Source: Noviherbaspirillum sp. L7-7A (GTDB taxonomy: Bacteria > Pseudomonadota > Gammaproteobacteria > Burkholderiales > Burkholderiaceae_D). Taken from it: a DNA stretch of 64,000 nucleotides. Below are positions 1 through 9,869 of this stretch, piece by piece. The position numbers and the translations under genes were made by a program. The stretch's first letter is position 1. Each line of letters starts with the position of its first letter. Below the pieces are notes generated by a model that made no database searches, had not been told where the DNA came from, and saw only the letters and a program-made list of their open reading frames with translations. Location: contig NZ_JAHQRJ010000001.1 in the NCBI RefSeq assembly GCF_019052805.1, positions 186,001 through 250,000 of the forward strand, written 5' to 3'.

Positions 1-819
1 GACGAACTCGCCCAGAAGATGGCCAGGCTCTGCGACGTGTATGTCAATGACGCCTTCGGCACCGCCCACCGCGCCGAAGCCACCACCCACGGCATCGCCA
101 AATACGCGCCCGTGGCCTGCGCCGGCCCGCTGCTGACCGCCGAACTCGACGCGCTGGGCCGCGCGCTGCACCAGCCGGCCCGTCCGCTGGTGGCCATCGT
201 CGCCGGCTCCAAGGTCTCGACCAAGCTGACCATCCTGAAAACCCTGGCCGAGAAGGTCGACAACCTGATCGTCGGCGGCGGCATCGCCAATACCTTCATG
301 CTGGCGGCCGGCCTGAAGATCGGCAAGTCGCTGGCCGAGCCGGACCTGGTCGAGGGCGCGAAGGACATCATCGCGATGATGTCGCAGCGCGGCGCCTCGG
401 TGCCGATCCCGGTCGATGTGGTCTGTGCCAGGGAATTCGCCGCCAGCGCGGCCGCCACCGTCAAGGACGTGGCCGATGTGGCCGACGACGACATGATCCT
501 GGACATCGGCCCGAAAACCGCCGCCATGCTGGCCGAGCAGATCGCCAGCGCCGGCACGGTGGTCTGGAACGGCCCGGTAGGCGTGTTCGAGTTCGACCAG
601 TTCGGCGAAGGCACGAAAACCCTGGCCATGGCGGTCGCCAACTCCAAGGCGTTTTCGATTGCCGGCGGCGGCGACACCCTGGCCGCGATTGCCAAATACG
701 ATATTGCCGAAAAGATAGGTTATATTTCGACCGGCGGCGGCGCCTTCCTGGAGTTCCTGGAAGGCAAGACCCTGCCGGCGGTCGACATCCTGCAGCAGCG
801 GGCTGCAGACAAGTCTTGA
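1..819 (+). CDS. pgk: phosphoglycerate kinase (5' partial)
   Basis: Cytosolic glycolytic enzyme that moves a phosphate between 1,3-bisphosphoglycerate and ADP. The frame is open from base 1, so the N-terminal third lies upstream of the window and about 272 C-terminal residues are present of roughly 390-400 usual in the family. Recognisable pieces in order are [12 protein letters not shown] near the start, the GSKVSTKL stretch opening the nucleotide-binding domain, WNGPVGVFE, and AGGGDT near the C terminus. It stops at 817-819; pyk begins 83 bases later on the same strand, so the two probably share a transcript. Nothing looks damaged. Confidence 0.97.
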   Translation, partial: DELAQKMARLCDVYVNDAFGTAHRAEATTHGIAKYAPVACAGPLLTAELDALGRALHQPARPLVAIVAGSKVSTKLTILKTLAEKVDNLIVGGGIANTFMLAAGLKIGKSLAEPDLVEGAKDIIAMMSQRGASVPIPVDVVCAREFAASAAATVKDVADVADDDMILDIGPKTAAMLAEQIASAGTVVWNGPVGVFEFDQFGEGTKTLAMAVANSKAFSIAGGGDTLAAIAKYDIAEKIGYISTGGGAFLEFLEGKTLPAVDILQQRAADKS

Positions 820-902
820 GCACCGCACCCGCATTCGGCCGACGGCGGCCGCGCCAGCCGGCGCAGGCCGCGCGCCCGGTCGTTCCAACCCAGGAAGGCA
901 AG

Positions 903-2336
903 ATGCAAAGAGCCACCAAGATCGTCGCCACCATCGGACCCGCTTCCAGCGATCCGGAAACCCTGACCCGGATGATCCATGCCGGCGTCGATGTCGTGCG
1001 CCTGAACTTCTCGCATGGCAAGGGCGAGGACCATATCGAGCGGGCCGCGCTGGTGCGCCGCATCGCCGCCGACCTGGGCCGGGAAGTGGCCATCATGGCC
1101 GACCTGCAGGGCCCGAAGATCCGGGTCGGCAAGTTCGAGAACGGCAAGGTCACCCTGGTGCGGGGCGAGAAATTCATCCTGGATGCCGCCTGCGAGCTGG
1201 GCAACCAGCAGCAGGTCGGCCTGGATTACAAGGACCTGCCGCGCGACGTGCGCGCCGGCGACGTGCTGCTCCTGAACGACGGCCTGATCGTGCTGGTGGT
1301 CGACCGGGTCAGCGGCACCCAGGTCCACACCACGGTGCGCACCGGCGGCGAGCTGTCCAACAACAAGGGCATCAACCGCCAGGGCGGCGGCCTGACCGCG
1401 GCGGCGCTGACCTCCAAGGACATGGAGGACATCAAGACCGCGATGCGCTTCCAGGCCGACTACATCGCCGTGTCCTTCCCGAAAAGCGCCACCGACATGA
1501 TCATGGCGCGCCAGCTGGCCAATATCGCCGGCGAGGAGTTCAGCCACAAGCCGCAGATGATCGCCAAGATCGAGCGCGCCGAAGCCATCCCCGCGCTGCA
1601 GGAAATCCTGGACGCGTCCGACGGCATCATGGTCGCCCGCGGCGACCTGGCGGTGGAAGTGGGCAATGCCGCGGTGCCGGCCCTGCAAAAGCGCATGATC
1701 CGCATGGCGCGCACCTCCAACAAGCTGGCCATCACCGCCACCCAGATGATGGAATCGATGGTGCAGAACCCGGTGCCTACCCGCGCCGAAGTGTCGGACG
1801 TGGCCAATGCGGTGCTGGACGGCACCGACGCCGTGATGACCTCGGCCGAGACCGCCGCCGGCCGCTATCCGGTGGAAACCGTGGAAGCGATGGCCGCGAT
1901 CTGCATCGAGGCCGAGCACTCGGAAGACTTCCGCCTCGACGCCGACTTCCTCAACGTGACCTTCAGCCGCATCGACCAGTCGATCGCCTACGGCGCGCTG
2001 TTTACCGCCTACCACCTGAGGGTCAAGGCCATCGTGGCGCTGACCGAGTCCGGCTCCACCGCGCTCTGGATGAGCCGCCACAATATCGACGTGCCGATCT
2101 TCGCGATGACGCCCAGCCTGGCCACCCAGCGCAAGGCAGTGCTGTACCGTAACGTCACCACCATGGCGCTGGCGCATTCCACCGACCGCGAGGCGGTGCT
2201 GAAAATGGCGCAGGACTTGTTGCTGGCCAAGGGCGTCGTCCAGCGTGGTGACATGATCGTCATCACCTGGGGCGAGCCCATGGGCCAGGTCGGCGGTACC
2301 AACGCGCTCAACATCATGAAAGTCGGCGACTACTAA
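903..2336 (+). CDS. pyk: pyruvate kinase
   Basis: Converts phosphoenolpyruvate and ADP to pyruvate and ATP, the last step of glycolysis. The 477-residue protein begins [15 protein letters not shown] and shows the N-terminal RLNFSHG motif, the [10 protein letters not shown] active-site segment with its catalytic lysine, the VARGDLAVE stretch, and TQMMESM followed by [21 protein letters not shown]. The frame is open further upstream, but ATG 903 is preferred: it has an AGGAAGG ribosome site at 892-898 and starts exactly where the family does. It lies between pgk and fba, all on the plus strand. Confidence 0.97.
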   Translation: MQRATKIVATIGPASSDPETLTRMIHAGVDVVRLNFSHGKGEDHIERAALVRRIAADLGREVAIMADLQGPKIRVGKFENGKVTLVRGEKFILDAACELGNQQQVGLDYKDLPRDVRAGDVLLLNDGLIVLVVDRVSGTQVHTTVRTGGELSNNKGINRQGGGLTAAALTSKDMEDIKTAMRFQADYIAVSFPKSATDMIMARQLANIAGEEFSHKPQMIAKIERAEAIPALQEILDASDGIMVARGDLAVEVGNAAVPALQKRMIRMARTSNKLAITATQMMESMVQNPVPTRAEVSDVANAVLDGTDAVMTSAETAAGRYPVETVEAMAAICIEAEHSEDFRLDADFLNVTFSRIDQSIAYGALFTAYHLRVKAIVALTESGSTALWMSRHNIDVPIFAMTPSLATQRKAVLYRNVTTMALAHSTDREAVLKMAQDLLLAKGVVQRGDMIVITWGEPMGQVGGTNALNIMKVGDY

Positions 2337-2358
2337 TTTTTATACCAGGAGAATCCAC

Positions 2359-3423
2359 ATGCCTCTCGTATCCATGCGTCAATTGCTGGACCATGCCGCC
2401 GAAAACGGCTACGGTCTGCCCGCCTTCAACGTCAACAACCTCGAGCAGGTCAGCGCCATCATGGCGGCCGCCGATGAAGTCGGCGCGCCGGTGATCATGC
2501 AGGCCTCGGCCGGCGCCCGCAAATATGCCGGCGAAGCCTTCCTGCGCCACCTGATCTCGGCCGCGGTCGAGGCCTATCCGCATATCCCGGTGGTGATGCA
2601 CCAGGACCACGGCCAGTCGCCGGCGGTCTGCATGGCCGCCATCAAGTCCGGCTTCACCTCGGTGATGATGGACGGCTCGCTGATGGAAGACGGCAAGTCG
2701 GTCGCCAGCTACGAGTACAACGTCGAAGTGTCGAAGAAGGTGGTCGAGTTCTCGCACGCCATCGGCGTCACGGTGGAAGCGGAGCTGGGCGTGCTCGGCT
2801 CGCTGGAAACCATGAAGGGCGACAAGGAAGACGGCCACGGCGCCGAAGGCACCATGACCCGCGAGCAGCTGCTGACCGACGTCGGCCAGGCCGCCGACTT
2901 CGTGCGCCAGACCCAGTGCGACGCGCTGGCTATCGCGATCGGCACCTCGCACGGCGCCTACAAGTTCTCGCGCAAGCCGACCGGCGACATCCTGGCCATC
3001 GAGCGCATCAAGGAAATCCATGCCCGCATCCCCAACACCCACCTGGTGATGCACGGTTCGTCCTCGGTGCCGCAGGAACTGCTGGCCGAGATCCGCGAAT
3101 TCGGCGGCGACATGAAGGAAACCTATGGCGTGCCGGTCGAGGAAATCCAGGAAGGCATCAAGCACGGCGTACGCAAGATCAATATCGACACCGATATTCG
3201 CCTGGCGATGACGGGCGCGATCCGCCGCTACCTGTTCGAGAATCCTTCGAAGTTCGACCCGCGCGACTACCTGAAGCCTGCCCGCGAAGCGGCGATGAAG
3301 GTCGTCAAGGCGCGTTACCTGTCGTTCGGCTGCGAAGGCCAGGCAGGGAAAATCAAGCCGGTTTCGTTGGAAAAAATGGCTGAGCGCTACAAAAAAGGCG
3401 AACTTTCCCAGATCGTGCAGTAA
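2359..3423 (+). CDS. fba: class II fructose-bisphosphate aldolase
   Basis: Zinc-dependent aldolase that interconverts fructose 1,6-bisphosphate with dihydroxyacetone phosphate and glyceraldehyde 3-phosphate. The 354-residue protein has the usual start [22 protein letters not shown], the metal-ligand HQDHG segment, the MMDGS loop, the LGVLGSLE stretch, [16 protein letters not shown] and KINIDTDIR. Length and motifs fit the CbbA/Fda-type enzymes of Burkholderiales. AGGAGA at 2347-2352 is a good ribosome site. It is the third gene of the pgk-pyk-fba run and starts 22 bases after pyk ends. Confidence 0.97.
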   Translation: MPLVSMRQLLDHAAENGYGLPAFNVNNLEQVSAIMAAADEVGAPVIMQASAGARKYAGEAFLRHLISAAVEAYPHIPVVMHQDHGQSPAVCMAAIKSGFTSVMMDGSLMEDGKSVASYEYNVEVSKKVVEFSHAIGVTVEAELGVLGSLETMKGDKEDGHGAEGTMTREQLLTDVGQAADFVRQTQCDALAIAIGTSHGAYKFSRKPTGDILAIERIKEIHARIPNTHLVMHGSSSVPQELLAEIREFGGDMKETYGVPVEEIQEGIKHGVRKINIDTDIRLAMTGAIRRYLFENPSKFDPRDYLKPAREAAMKVVKARYLSFGCEGQAGKIKPVSLEKMAERYKKGELSQIVQ

Positions 3424-3444
3424 ACTCCCTCCTTTGAAAAAATT

Positions 3445-3463
3445 CGCGTGCCTCCCGCACGCG
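3445..3463 (+). terminator. possible weak hairpin terminator after fba
   Basis: A 7-base perfect stem (CGCGTGC / GCACGCG) with a CTCCC loop lies 22 bases past the fba stop and is followed by a pyrimidine-rich but not purely T stretch. It could end the glycolytic transcript before purC. The poor T-tract makes this tentative. Confidence 0.35.
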
Positions 3464-3530
3464 GATTCTCCCTTTGTAGTGCATAGCGTTGGCGGCAGCA
3501 GCCGCCGGCGCGCTATTCCAGAGATTTCCC

Positions 3531-4430
3531 ATGACCTCCAGTCTTTACCAATCCAGCATCGCTTCGCTGCCGCTGCTTGGCCGCGGCAAGGTCCGCGACA
3601 ATTACGCTGTCGGCGACGACAAGATCCTCATCGTCACCAGCGACCGCCTGTCCGCCTTCGACGTGGTGATGCAGGAGCCGATCCCGGGCAAGGGCCGGGT
3701 GCTGAACCAGATGTCGGATTTCTGGTTCGACAAGTTGAAGGACATCGTGCCCAACCACCTGACCGGCATCGCGCCGGAATCGGTGGTGGCGCCGGAGGAG
3801 GTCGAGCAGGTGCGCGGCCGCGCGGTGGTGGCCAAGAAGTTGAAGCCCATCCTGGTCGAGGCGGTGGTGCGCGGCTACATCATCGGTTCCGGCTGGAAGG
3901 ATTACCTGGCCAACGGCGCGGTCTGCGGCATTTCGCTGCCGCCCGGCCTGCGCCAGGCCGACAAGCTGCCGCAGCCGATCTTCACGCCGGCCGCCAAGGC
4001 CGACCTCGGCGAGCATGATGAAAACATCAGCTTCGCCGAGATGGAGCGCCGCATCGGCGGCAAGCTGGCGCGCCAGATGCGCGACATCAGCATCCGCCTG
4101 TACCAGACCGCCGCCAATTACGCCGCCACCCGCGGCATCATCATTGCCGACACCAAGTTCGAATTCGGCCTGGACGACGACGGCGTGCTGCACCTGATGG
4201 ACGAAGTCCTGACCGCCGATTCCTCCCGCTTCTGGCCGGCCGATTCCTACGAGCCGGGCAGCTCGCCGCCATCCTTCGACAAGCAGTTCGTGCGCGACTA
4301 CCTGGAAACCGTCTCCGGCTGGAACAAGACCGCGCCGGCGCCGCACCTGCCGGCCGACGTGATCGAGAAGACCGGCGCCAAGTACCGCGAGGCGCTGGAG
4401 CGCCTGACCGGCGAGAAACTGAAGGACTGA
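3531..4430 (+). CDS. purC: SAICAR synthase (phosphoribosylaminoimidazole-succinocarboxamide synthase)
   Basis: ATP-dependent ligation of aspartate to CAIR in de novo purine synthesis. The 299-residue protein begins [10 protein letters not shown] and has [11 protein letters not shown] (nucleotide loop), [45 protein letters not shown] and [11 protein letters not shown], all typical of the longer yeast/proteobacterial-type PurC. The frame extends 14 codons upstream, but the conserved N terminus points to ATG 3531. purE follows after 12 bases, so the pur genes form an operon. Confidence 0.97.
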   Translation: MTSSLYQSSIASLPLLGRGKVRDNYAVGDDKILIVTSDRLSAFDVVMQEPIPGKGRVLNQMSDFWFDKLKDIVPNHLTGIAPESVVAPEEVEQVRGRAVVAKKLKPILVEAVVRGYIIGSGWKDYLANGAVCGISLPPGLRQADKLPQPIFTPAAKADLGEHDENISFAEMERRIGGKLARQMRDISIRLYQTAANYAATRGIIIADTKFEFGLDDDGVLHLMDEVLTADSSRFWPADSYEPGSSPPSFDKQFVRDYLETVSGWNKTAPAPHLPADVIEKTGAKYREALERLTGEKLKD

Positions 4431-4442
4431 CGGAGAGCCCAG

Positions 4443-4949
4443 ATGAGTGCTGATGTTGCAAATGCCGCGCCGCTGGTCGGCGTGGTGATGGGTTCTTCCT
4501 CCGACTGGGACGTGATGCAGCATGCGGTGGCGATGCTGAAGGAATTCGGCGTGCCGCACGAGGCGCAGGTGATTTCCGCGCACCGCATGCCGGACCAGAT
4601 GTTCGCCTATGCCGAAGCGGCCCGTTCGCGCGGCCTGCGCGCCATCATCGCCGGCGCCGGCGGCGCGGCCCACCTGCCGGGCATGATCGCGGCCAAGACC
4701 ATCGTGCCGGTGCTGGGCGTTCCGGTGCCGTCGAAATACCTGCGCGGCGAGGACTCGCTGCTGTCCATCGTGCAGATGCCCAAGGGCGTCCCGGTGTCCA
4801 CTTTCGCCATCGGCGAGGCCGGCGCGGCCAATGCGGCGCTGACCGCCGTGGCCATGCTGGCCGCCACCGACGAGGCGCTGGCGGCGAAGCTGCTGGCCTT
4901 CCGCGAGCGCCAGACCCAGGCCGCGCTCGACATGACGCTGCCGACATGA
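4443..4949 (+). CDS. purE: N5-carboxyaminoimidazole ribonucleotide mutase
   Basis: Class I PurE, which moves the carboxyl group of N5-CAIR to give CAIR in purine synthesis. The 168-residue protein carries [20 protein letters not shown] with the catalytic histidine, [18 protein letters not shown] and [15 protein letters not shown]. That the partner enzyme PurK is encoded next door confirms the bacterial two-step route rather than the class II enzyme. The last codons overlap the purK start (ATGA), so translation of the two is probably coupled. Confidence 0.97.
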   Translation: MSADVANAAPLVGVVMGSSSDWDVMQHAVAMLKEFGVPHEAQVISAHRMPDQMFAYAEAARSRGLRAIIAGAGGAAHLPGMIAAKTIVPVLGVPVPSKYLRGEDSLLSIVQMPKGVPVSTFAIGEAGAANAALTAVAMLAATDEALAAKLLAFRERQTQAALDMTLPT

Positions 4950-6139
4950 ACAAGCCATCCCTCCTTGCTGCGGCCAATCCGTCCGCCGACCCCGCCACCT
5001 GGCTGGGCGTGATGGGCGGCGGCCAGCTCGGCCGCATGTTCGCCCACGCCGCTCAGGCCATGGGCTACAAGGTCGCGGTGCTGGAACCGGCGCCGCAATG
5101 CCCGGCCGGCCATGCCGCCGACCACCTGCTGTCGGCGGCCTATGACGACGCCGCCACGCTGGCCGAACTGGCCGGGCAGTGCAGCGCCGTCACCACCGAA
5201 TTCGAGAATGTGCCGGCCGACAGCCTGGCCCTTCTCGCGCAGACCACCTTCGTCGCGCCGTCCTCCGCCTGCGTCTCGGTGGCCCAGGACCGCATGGCCG
5301 AGAAGCGCTTCTTCACCGAATGCGCGGAGCGTTCCGGCGTGCTGCCGGCGCCGCACCAGTTCATCAGCAGCGATGCCGATGTCGATGCGATTGCCGACAC
5401 GCTGTTGCCCGGCATCCTGAAGACCGTGCGCATGGGCTACGACGGCAAGGGCCAGGTGCGCGTCACCAGCCGCGAAGAGGCGCGCGCCGCCTTCGCCGGC
5501 ATGGGCGGCGTGCCCTGCGTGCTGGAAAAGATGCTGCCGCTGGCCTATGAAGTCTCGGTGCTGGCAGCGCGCGGTGCCGACGGCAAGTCGGTGGTCTATC
5601 CGATCGCCGAGAACGTGCATCGCGACGGCATCCTGTTTTCCACCACCGTGCCCGGCCCGAATGTCTCGGCCGAGCGCGCCGCGCAGGCGCAGGCGGCGGC
5701 GCTGGCCATCATCGACCGGCTCGATTACGTCGGCGTGCTGTGCATCGAATTCTTCGTGCTGCAGGACGGCTCGCTGGTGGTCAATGAAATGGCGCCGCGG
5801 CCGCACAACAGCGGCCACTACACGATCGACGCCTGCGTCACCAGCCAGTTTGCGCAGCAGGTGCGGGCCATGGCGCGGCTGCCGCTGGGCGACGTGCGCC
5901 AGCATTCGCCGGCGGTGATGTTGAACATCCTGGGCGACATCTGGTTCGACGGCGACAGCGCCTGCGAGCCGGCCTGGGACCGGGTGCTGGCGCTACCGGG
6001 CGCCAATCTGCACCTGTACGGCAAGGAAGAGGCACGGCCGGGCCGCAAGATGGGCCATGTCACCTTCGTCGCGCCGACGCTGGAAGAGGCGCAGCGGCAG
6101 TTCCATGCCGCCTGCGCCATCCTGCGGATAGACGCATGA
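4946..6139 (+). CDS. purK: N5-carboxyaminoimidazole ribonucleotide synthase
   Basis: ATP-grasp enzyme that makes N5-CAIR from AIR, bicarbonate and ATP, the substrate of PurE. The 397-residue protein has a dinucleotide-like [11 protein letters not shown] start, [21 protein letters not shown] of the ATP-grasp fold, EISVLAAR-type core (here [10 protein letters not shown]), and [14 protein letters not shown] near the metal site. The first ~20 residues before the GGGQLGR motif are a short extension. It overlaps purE by 4 bases and the following sua5 gene by 4 bases, so purE-purK-sua5 appear translationally coupled. Confidence 0.97.
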   Translation: MNKPSLLAAANPSADPATWLGVMGGGQLGRMFAHAAQAMGYKVAVLEPAPQCPAGHAADHLLSAAYDDAATLAELAGQCSAVTTEFENVPADSLALLAQTTFVAPSSACVSVAQDRMAEKRFFTECAERSGVLPAPHQFISSDADVDAIADTLLPGILKTVRMGYDGKGQVRVTSREEARAAFAGMGGVPCVLEKMLPLAYEVSVLAARGADGKSVVYPIAENVHRDGILFSTTVPGPNVSAERAAQAQAAALAIIDRLDYVGVLCIEFFVLQDGSLVVNEMAPRPHNSGHYTIDACVTSQFAQQVRAMARLPLGDVRQHSPAVMLNILGDIWFDGDSACEPAWDRVLALPGANLHLYGKEEARPGRKMGHVTFVAPTLEEAQRQFHAACAILRIDA

Positions 6140-7170
6140 CCATCCGCCAGCCCGACCAGGCGGCGCTGGCCGAGGCCGCCGGCGCGCTGGAAGCCGGCCG
6201 CCTGGTCGCGTTTCCGACCGAAACCGTCTACGGACTGGGCGCCGACGCGGAAAACCCGGCGGCGATTGCCGCCATCTATGCCGCCAAGGGCCGGCCTTCC
6301 AATCATCCGGTGATCGTGCATCTGGCGCCGGGCGCCGACATCGGCCGCTGGGCGAGAGAGATTCCGGAGGCGGCGCACAAGCTGATTGCCGCCTTCTGGC
6401 CCGGCCCGCTGACCCTGATCCTGAAACGCGCCGACGCCGTGCCGGCAGCGGTGGCCGGCGGCCAGGACAGCGTCGGCCTGCGCTGTCCGTCGCATCCGGT
6501 GGCGCAGGCGCTGCTGAAGACATTCCGCCACGGCCAGGGCGGCCTGGCCGCACCGTCGGCCAACCGCTTCGGCCATGTCAGCCCGACCACGGCGCAGCAT
6601 GTGCAGGATGAATTCGGCGCCGGACCGGACTCGCCGCTGGCCATGGTGCTCGATGGCGGCGCCAGCCAGGTCGGCATTGAATCGACCATCGTTGACCTGT
6701 CGCGCATGGACAGCCATGGCCCGGCCTTGCTGCGGCCCGGACAGATCAGCGCCGAACAGATCGCCGCCGTGATCGGGCAGTGGCCCGGCCTGGGCGGCGC
6801 CGATGCGCCGCGGGTGTCGGGCGCGCTGGCGTCCCACTATGCGCCCCGTACGCCGGTGGTGCTGGTGGAGGGCGCGGCATTACCGGGGCTGCTGGAACGC
6901 CTGGCGAGTGCGAACAAACAGGCCGCCATGATTCTGGTCGGAACAGGGGATGGGGCAGCGTCGTCGGCAAGTACCGCCATCGTGCTGCCTGCAGAAGCGG
7001 ATGGTTATGCCCAGGGCCTGTATGCCGCACTGAGAAGCATGGACGGCGTCGGTGCCGACGTGATCCTGGTGCAGCAGCCGCCGCAGGGCATTGCCTGGCT
7101 GGGCATCAATGACAGGCTGCGCCGCGCGGCCCACGGCTCGGAAAACACGCTTCAGGCCCTGGGTTTGTAA
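6136..7170 (+). CDS. sua5: L-threonylcarbamoyladenylate synthase (Sua5/YwlC type)
   Basis: Makes threonylcarbamoyl-AMP from threonine, bicarbonate and ATP for the t6A37 modification of tRNAs. The 344 residues comprise the YrdC/TsaC domain (about 1-205; motifs [44 protein letters not shown]) and the C-terminal Sua5 domain (about 215-344; [14 protein letters not shown] through AINDRL-like IND at the end). The extra domain separates it from the short E. coli TsaC. It overlaps purK by 4 bases, so it is read with the purine operon although it has no direct part in purine synthesis. Confidence 0.93.
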   Translation: MTIRQPDQAALAEAAGALEAGRLVAFPTETVYGLGADAENPAAIAAIYAAKGRPSNHPVIVHLAPGADIGRWAREIPEAAHKLIAAFWPGPLTLILKRADAVPAAVAGGQDSVGLRCPSHPVAQALLKTFRHGQGGLAAPSANRFGHVSPTTAQHVQDEFGAGPDSPLAMVLDGGASQVGIESTIVDLSRMDSHGPALLRPGQISAEQIAAVIGQWPGLGGADAPRVSGALASHYAPRTPVVLVEGAALPGLLERLASANKQAAMILVGTGDGAASSASTAIVLPAEADGYAQGLYAALRSMDGVGADVILVQQPPQGIAWLGINDRLRRAAHGSENTLQALGL

Positions 7171-7214
7171 TTCCCGGGCGGGCAGGGCCGTGCCGCGCCG
7201 TCGGCACACCCGGT

Positions 7215-7724
7215 TCAGCGTCCGCCGCTTTCCATCAGCCGTCCGCCATGAAACACCAGTCCCGGCTGTGGCGTGACATCGCACTGCTCGACTTCGCCGA
7301 CAAAGATCACATGGTCGCCTTCCGGATAGCGGCTGCGGTTATGGCATTCGAACCAGGCGGACACGCCCTTGAGGATGGGCAGGCCGGTGCGCGAGAGCGT
7401 GAATTCCACGCCCTGAAAGCGGTTCGCCCCGCGCCGGGCAAACTGCTCGGCCAGATGCGCCTGGCTGGCCGAGAGCACATTGATCACGTAATGGGAATTG
7501 TCGGTAAAGGCCGACAGGGTGCTGGCTTCGTTCGACAGGCTCCATAGCACCAGGGGCGGCGACAGCGAGACCGAGTTGAATGAGCTGGCAGTCAGGCCGA
7601 CGAATGCGCCGTTGTCCACGCGGGTGGTAATGACGGTGACGCCGGTGGCGAACTGGGAAAGCGCCTGACGAAAGTGCGCGGTATCGAATTCCGGCGCCAG
7701 CGCCTGGGAGGTGGAAGAGGGCAT
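7215..7724 (-). CDS. flavin reductase domain protein
   Basis: A 169-residue protein of the FMN-binding flavin reductase family (HpaC-like), which typically supplies reduced flavin to a two-component monooxygenase using NAD(P)H. Visible motifs are FATGVTVITT, GLTASSFNSVSLSPPLVLWSL, SHYVINVLS, EFTLSRTGLPIL, AWFECH and DHVIFVGEVE. No monooxygenase partner is encoded beside it; its convergent neighbour is sua5 and its divergent neighbour is an AMP-binding-like ORF. The partner is therefore unknown. The start at ATG 7724 matches the family N terminus after a short variable leader. Confidence 0.88.
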   Translation of the reverse strand: MPSSTSQALAPEFDTAHFRQALSQFATGVTVITTRVDNGAFVGLTASSFNSVSLSPPLVLWSLSNEASTLSAFTDNSHYVINVLSASQAHLAEQFARRGANRFQGVEFTLSRTGLPILKGVSAWFECHNRSRYPEGDHVIFVGEVEQCDVTPQPGLVFHGGRLMESGGR

Positions 7725-7836
7725 TACAGGCCTGAAAGCGTTGAACAGGGCTAATTATGCCGAAAATCGGCCAACCATGAGGCGGGCTGTCATTTTTTAC
7801 GTAGAATCGGCGGGTCTGATCCATTGCCTGCCATCC

Positions 7837-8484
7837 ATGATCGCCTGCTCACCGTCACTGTCACCGTCCACATTGCCGCCCGGCGCGCTGTTCGATCTGC
7901 TGGCGCATTACGCACGCAGCCAGCCGGCTGCCATTGCCTGCGCCTCCCGCTACCGGATGGCCAGCTATCGCAAGGTATGGTCGAGAATCGAGCGCGCTAC
8001 GGCCCGGCTTCAGGGCGAGTGGCAGGTGACGCCCGGCGACGTGGTGGCGTATTGCGGCCAGGGTCATCCGGACGCGCTGGTGCTTTACCTTGCGCTGGTG
8101 CGCTGCGGCGCGTTGCTCTGGCCGCTCGAGCATCCTGACGGACCTGCCGTACTGGCCGATCATGCCGCCGGCCTGCCGCTGAAGATCGTGTTGTTCGACG
8201 ACGATGACCCGCAGCCCCGCGCGCTGGCAACCGCGCTGCCGCTCTCCAGCCTGATCGGCGGCCATTGTCCGTACGAGGCGCGTGCGCTTCCCTTCGATCC
8301 GGCTGTGCCGAGCCTGCTCGGCATCGATGCGGACGGGAAAATCAGTCAGCATAGCCTGCTGCAGTTGCAGGAGGAAACGCCGTCCGGCCTGCAGGAAGTG
8401 CATCGCCGCCTGTTCGACCAGGATGTGTTGGGGCCGGTGGTATTGCCCACACTTGCCGCTGGCAAGACCCTGGTTTTTCTGTAA
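7837..8484 (+). CDS. shortened AMP-binding (acyl-CoA synthetase N-domain-like) protein
   Basis: A 215-residue product whose first ~130 residues resemble the N-terminal part of AMP-forming acyl/aryl-CoA synthetases: LFDLLAHYARSQP, ASYRKVWSRIERAT, QVTPGDVVAYCGQGHPDALVLYLALVRCGALLWPLE. The later part, where the SSGTTGxPK phosphate loop should be, reads LGIDADGKISQHSLL instead, and the C-terminal half of the fold is absent. It is therefore unlikely to activate a carboxylic acid. The frame is intact and has no stops. ATG 7837 is chosen because a TAGAAT box (7802-7807) lies upstream; ATG 7777 is an alternative. It could be a decayed gene or a non-catalytic binding protein. Confidence 0.6.
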   Translation: MIACSPSLSPSTLPPGALFDLLAHYARSQPAAIACASRYRMASYRKVWSRIERATARLQGEWQVTPGDVVAYCGQGHPDALVLYLALVRCGALLWPLEHPDGPAVLADHAAGLPLKIVLFDDDDPQPRALATALPLSSLIGGHCPYEARALPFDPAVPSLLGIDADGKISQHSLLQLQEETPSGLQEVHRRLFDQDVLGPVVLPTLAAGKTLVFL

Positions 8485-8590
8485 GGCCCGGCACGCCCTC
8501 GCCCACCGCGCTTGTTTTTTCCGTTTTCCGGGCGACGCATTGATCCATCGCTGTTACGTATTGCGTTCTGAGACCAGTACGGGACAAAGC

Positions 8591-9832
8591 ATGAATAATT
8601 TCTTCTTTCGGATCCGGCAGATGCTGCTCCTGGCCGGCGTGGGTGCCGGTCTTGCCGCCTGCGGCGGTAAATTCGCTTCCACCGAGCAGGTCGCGACGCA
8701 GGAGCGCTGCGACGGCCTAGCGCCCGCGTCGCAAGCGCCAGGTCAGGCCAAGGTCGAACCAATCACCACGATTGCCTGCACGGTCATGCAGGAGCTGGAC
8801 CTGAGAAGCGCGATCATCCAGGTCAGCGTCGACGGCAAACTGATCTATTCCACTGCGCTGGGCGAGTCCGCACCCGGCACCCCGGCCACGACTGCCATGC
8901 ATTTCCGCAACGGCGCCGTTGCCATGACCTACATGGCCACAGTGCTGCTGCAACTGGCGGACGAGAACCGTCTCAGCCTCAGTGACAAGGTCGGCAAATG
9001 GCTGCCCGGCTTGCCTGCCGCGGATAGCGTGACGCTGGAAATGCTGGTCAACAACACGTCGGGCTATCCGGATTATGCCGCCGATCCGGAATTCCTTTCT
9101 GCCAGCAAGGCCGATCCGCTGCGGGAATGGACTGCGGGCGGCCTCATGTCCTATGCCTTCAACAAGGAGCTGATCTATCCGCCCGGCACCAACTGGAATT
9201 ATTCGCATACCAATTACCTGGTGCTGGATGCCGTCATCGAAAAGGTCACCGGAAAGCCCCTGGCCGAGGTGCTGCGGGAGCGCATTCTCGATCCGCTGCG
9301 CCTGCGCAATACGGCAAGCTCGGTCAAGCCCGACATTCCCTCGCCGGTGCTGAGAGCCTATACCAGCGAACGGGGCGGCTACGAGGAATCGACGCTCTGG
9401 AATCCCTCCTGGACCCTGCCGGCGGGCGCGGTGATGACCACCGACATTACCGACCTGCGCATCAGCGCCGAAGCCATCATGCGCGGCAGGCTGCTCTCGC
9501 CTACGTCCTTTGCCGCCCAGACCGATGCCCGGCTGGTCGGGTTTGGCAATCCGGCCGCCTGTCCGCCTGGCATTTGCAGGAAAAATACGGAAACGGCGCA
9601 CTTTGGCATGGGCTTGCTGGTGAGCGGGCCATGGTTGATGCAGAGCCCTATGTTTGGTGGCTACAGCGCTTCCATCGGCATGCTGCCTGAGCGTGGCATC
9701 AGCATTGCCGTGGCCGCAACCCAGGGTCCGCGGGCCAATCCGGATCGCAATGGCGGCGAGGCGCTGATGTTTGCGATTGCCCGCCAGATGGCGCCGGACA
9801 GGCCGGTGCCGCTTTCAGCATTGGCGCAATGA
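8591..9832 (+). CDS. beta-lactamase-fold (class C / serine hydrolase) lipoprotein lacking the catalytic SxxK
   Basis: A 413-residue exported protein with a lipoprotein signal (LLLAGVGAGLAAC, lipid-bearing Cys24) followed by a penicillin-binding-protein/class C beta-lactamase fold: VLLQLADENRLSLSDKV, LVNNTSGYPDY, YPPGTNWNYSHTNYLVLDAVIEKVTGK, LRLRNT. The catalytic SxxK tetrad that normally follows FRIGS is FRNGAVAM here, so the nucleophile is Ala109 and the general base is Met112. The YxN motif reads YSH (204-206). It therefore looks like an outer-membrane-anchored pseudoenzyme that binds rather than cleaves. The reading frame is otherwise clean, so it is not an obvious pseudogene. ATG 8591 gives the signal sequence. 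Confidence 0.85.
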   Translation: MNNFFFRIRQMLLLAGVGAGLAACGGKFASTEQVATQERCDGLAPASQAPGQAKVEPITTIACTVMQELDLRSAIIQVSVDGKLIYSTALGESAPGTPATTAMHFRNGAVAMTYMATVLLQLADENRLSLSDKVGKWLPGLPAADSVTLEMLVNNTSGYPDYAADPEFLSASKADPLREWTAGGLMSYAFNKELIYPPGTNWNYSHTNYLVLDAVIEKVTGKPLAEVLRERILDPLRLRNTASSVKPDIPSPVLRAYTSERGGYEESTLWNPSWTLPAGAVMTTDITDLRISAEAIMRGRLLSPTSFAAQTDARLVGFGNPAACPPGICRKNTETAHFGMGLLVSGPWLMQSPMFGGYSASIGMLPERGISIAVAATQGPRANPDRNGGEALMFAIARQMAPDRPVPLSALAQ

Positions 9833-9869
9833 ATCAGGCGTCCCTCTCGCCACGTGTCCTGATAAAAGG

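Noticed and set aside
720-2177. Long minus-strand open frame opposite pyk (485 codons)
   Set aside because: It mirrors codons of the well-supported pyk gene; the His/Gly/Arg-rich product has no motif. It is a GC-bias artefact.
3513-4958. 481-codon minus-strand frame opposite purC and purE
   Set aside because: Spans two real genes on the other strand and has shadow-type composition.
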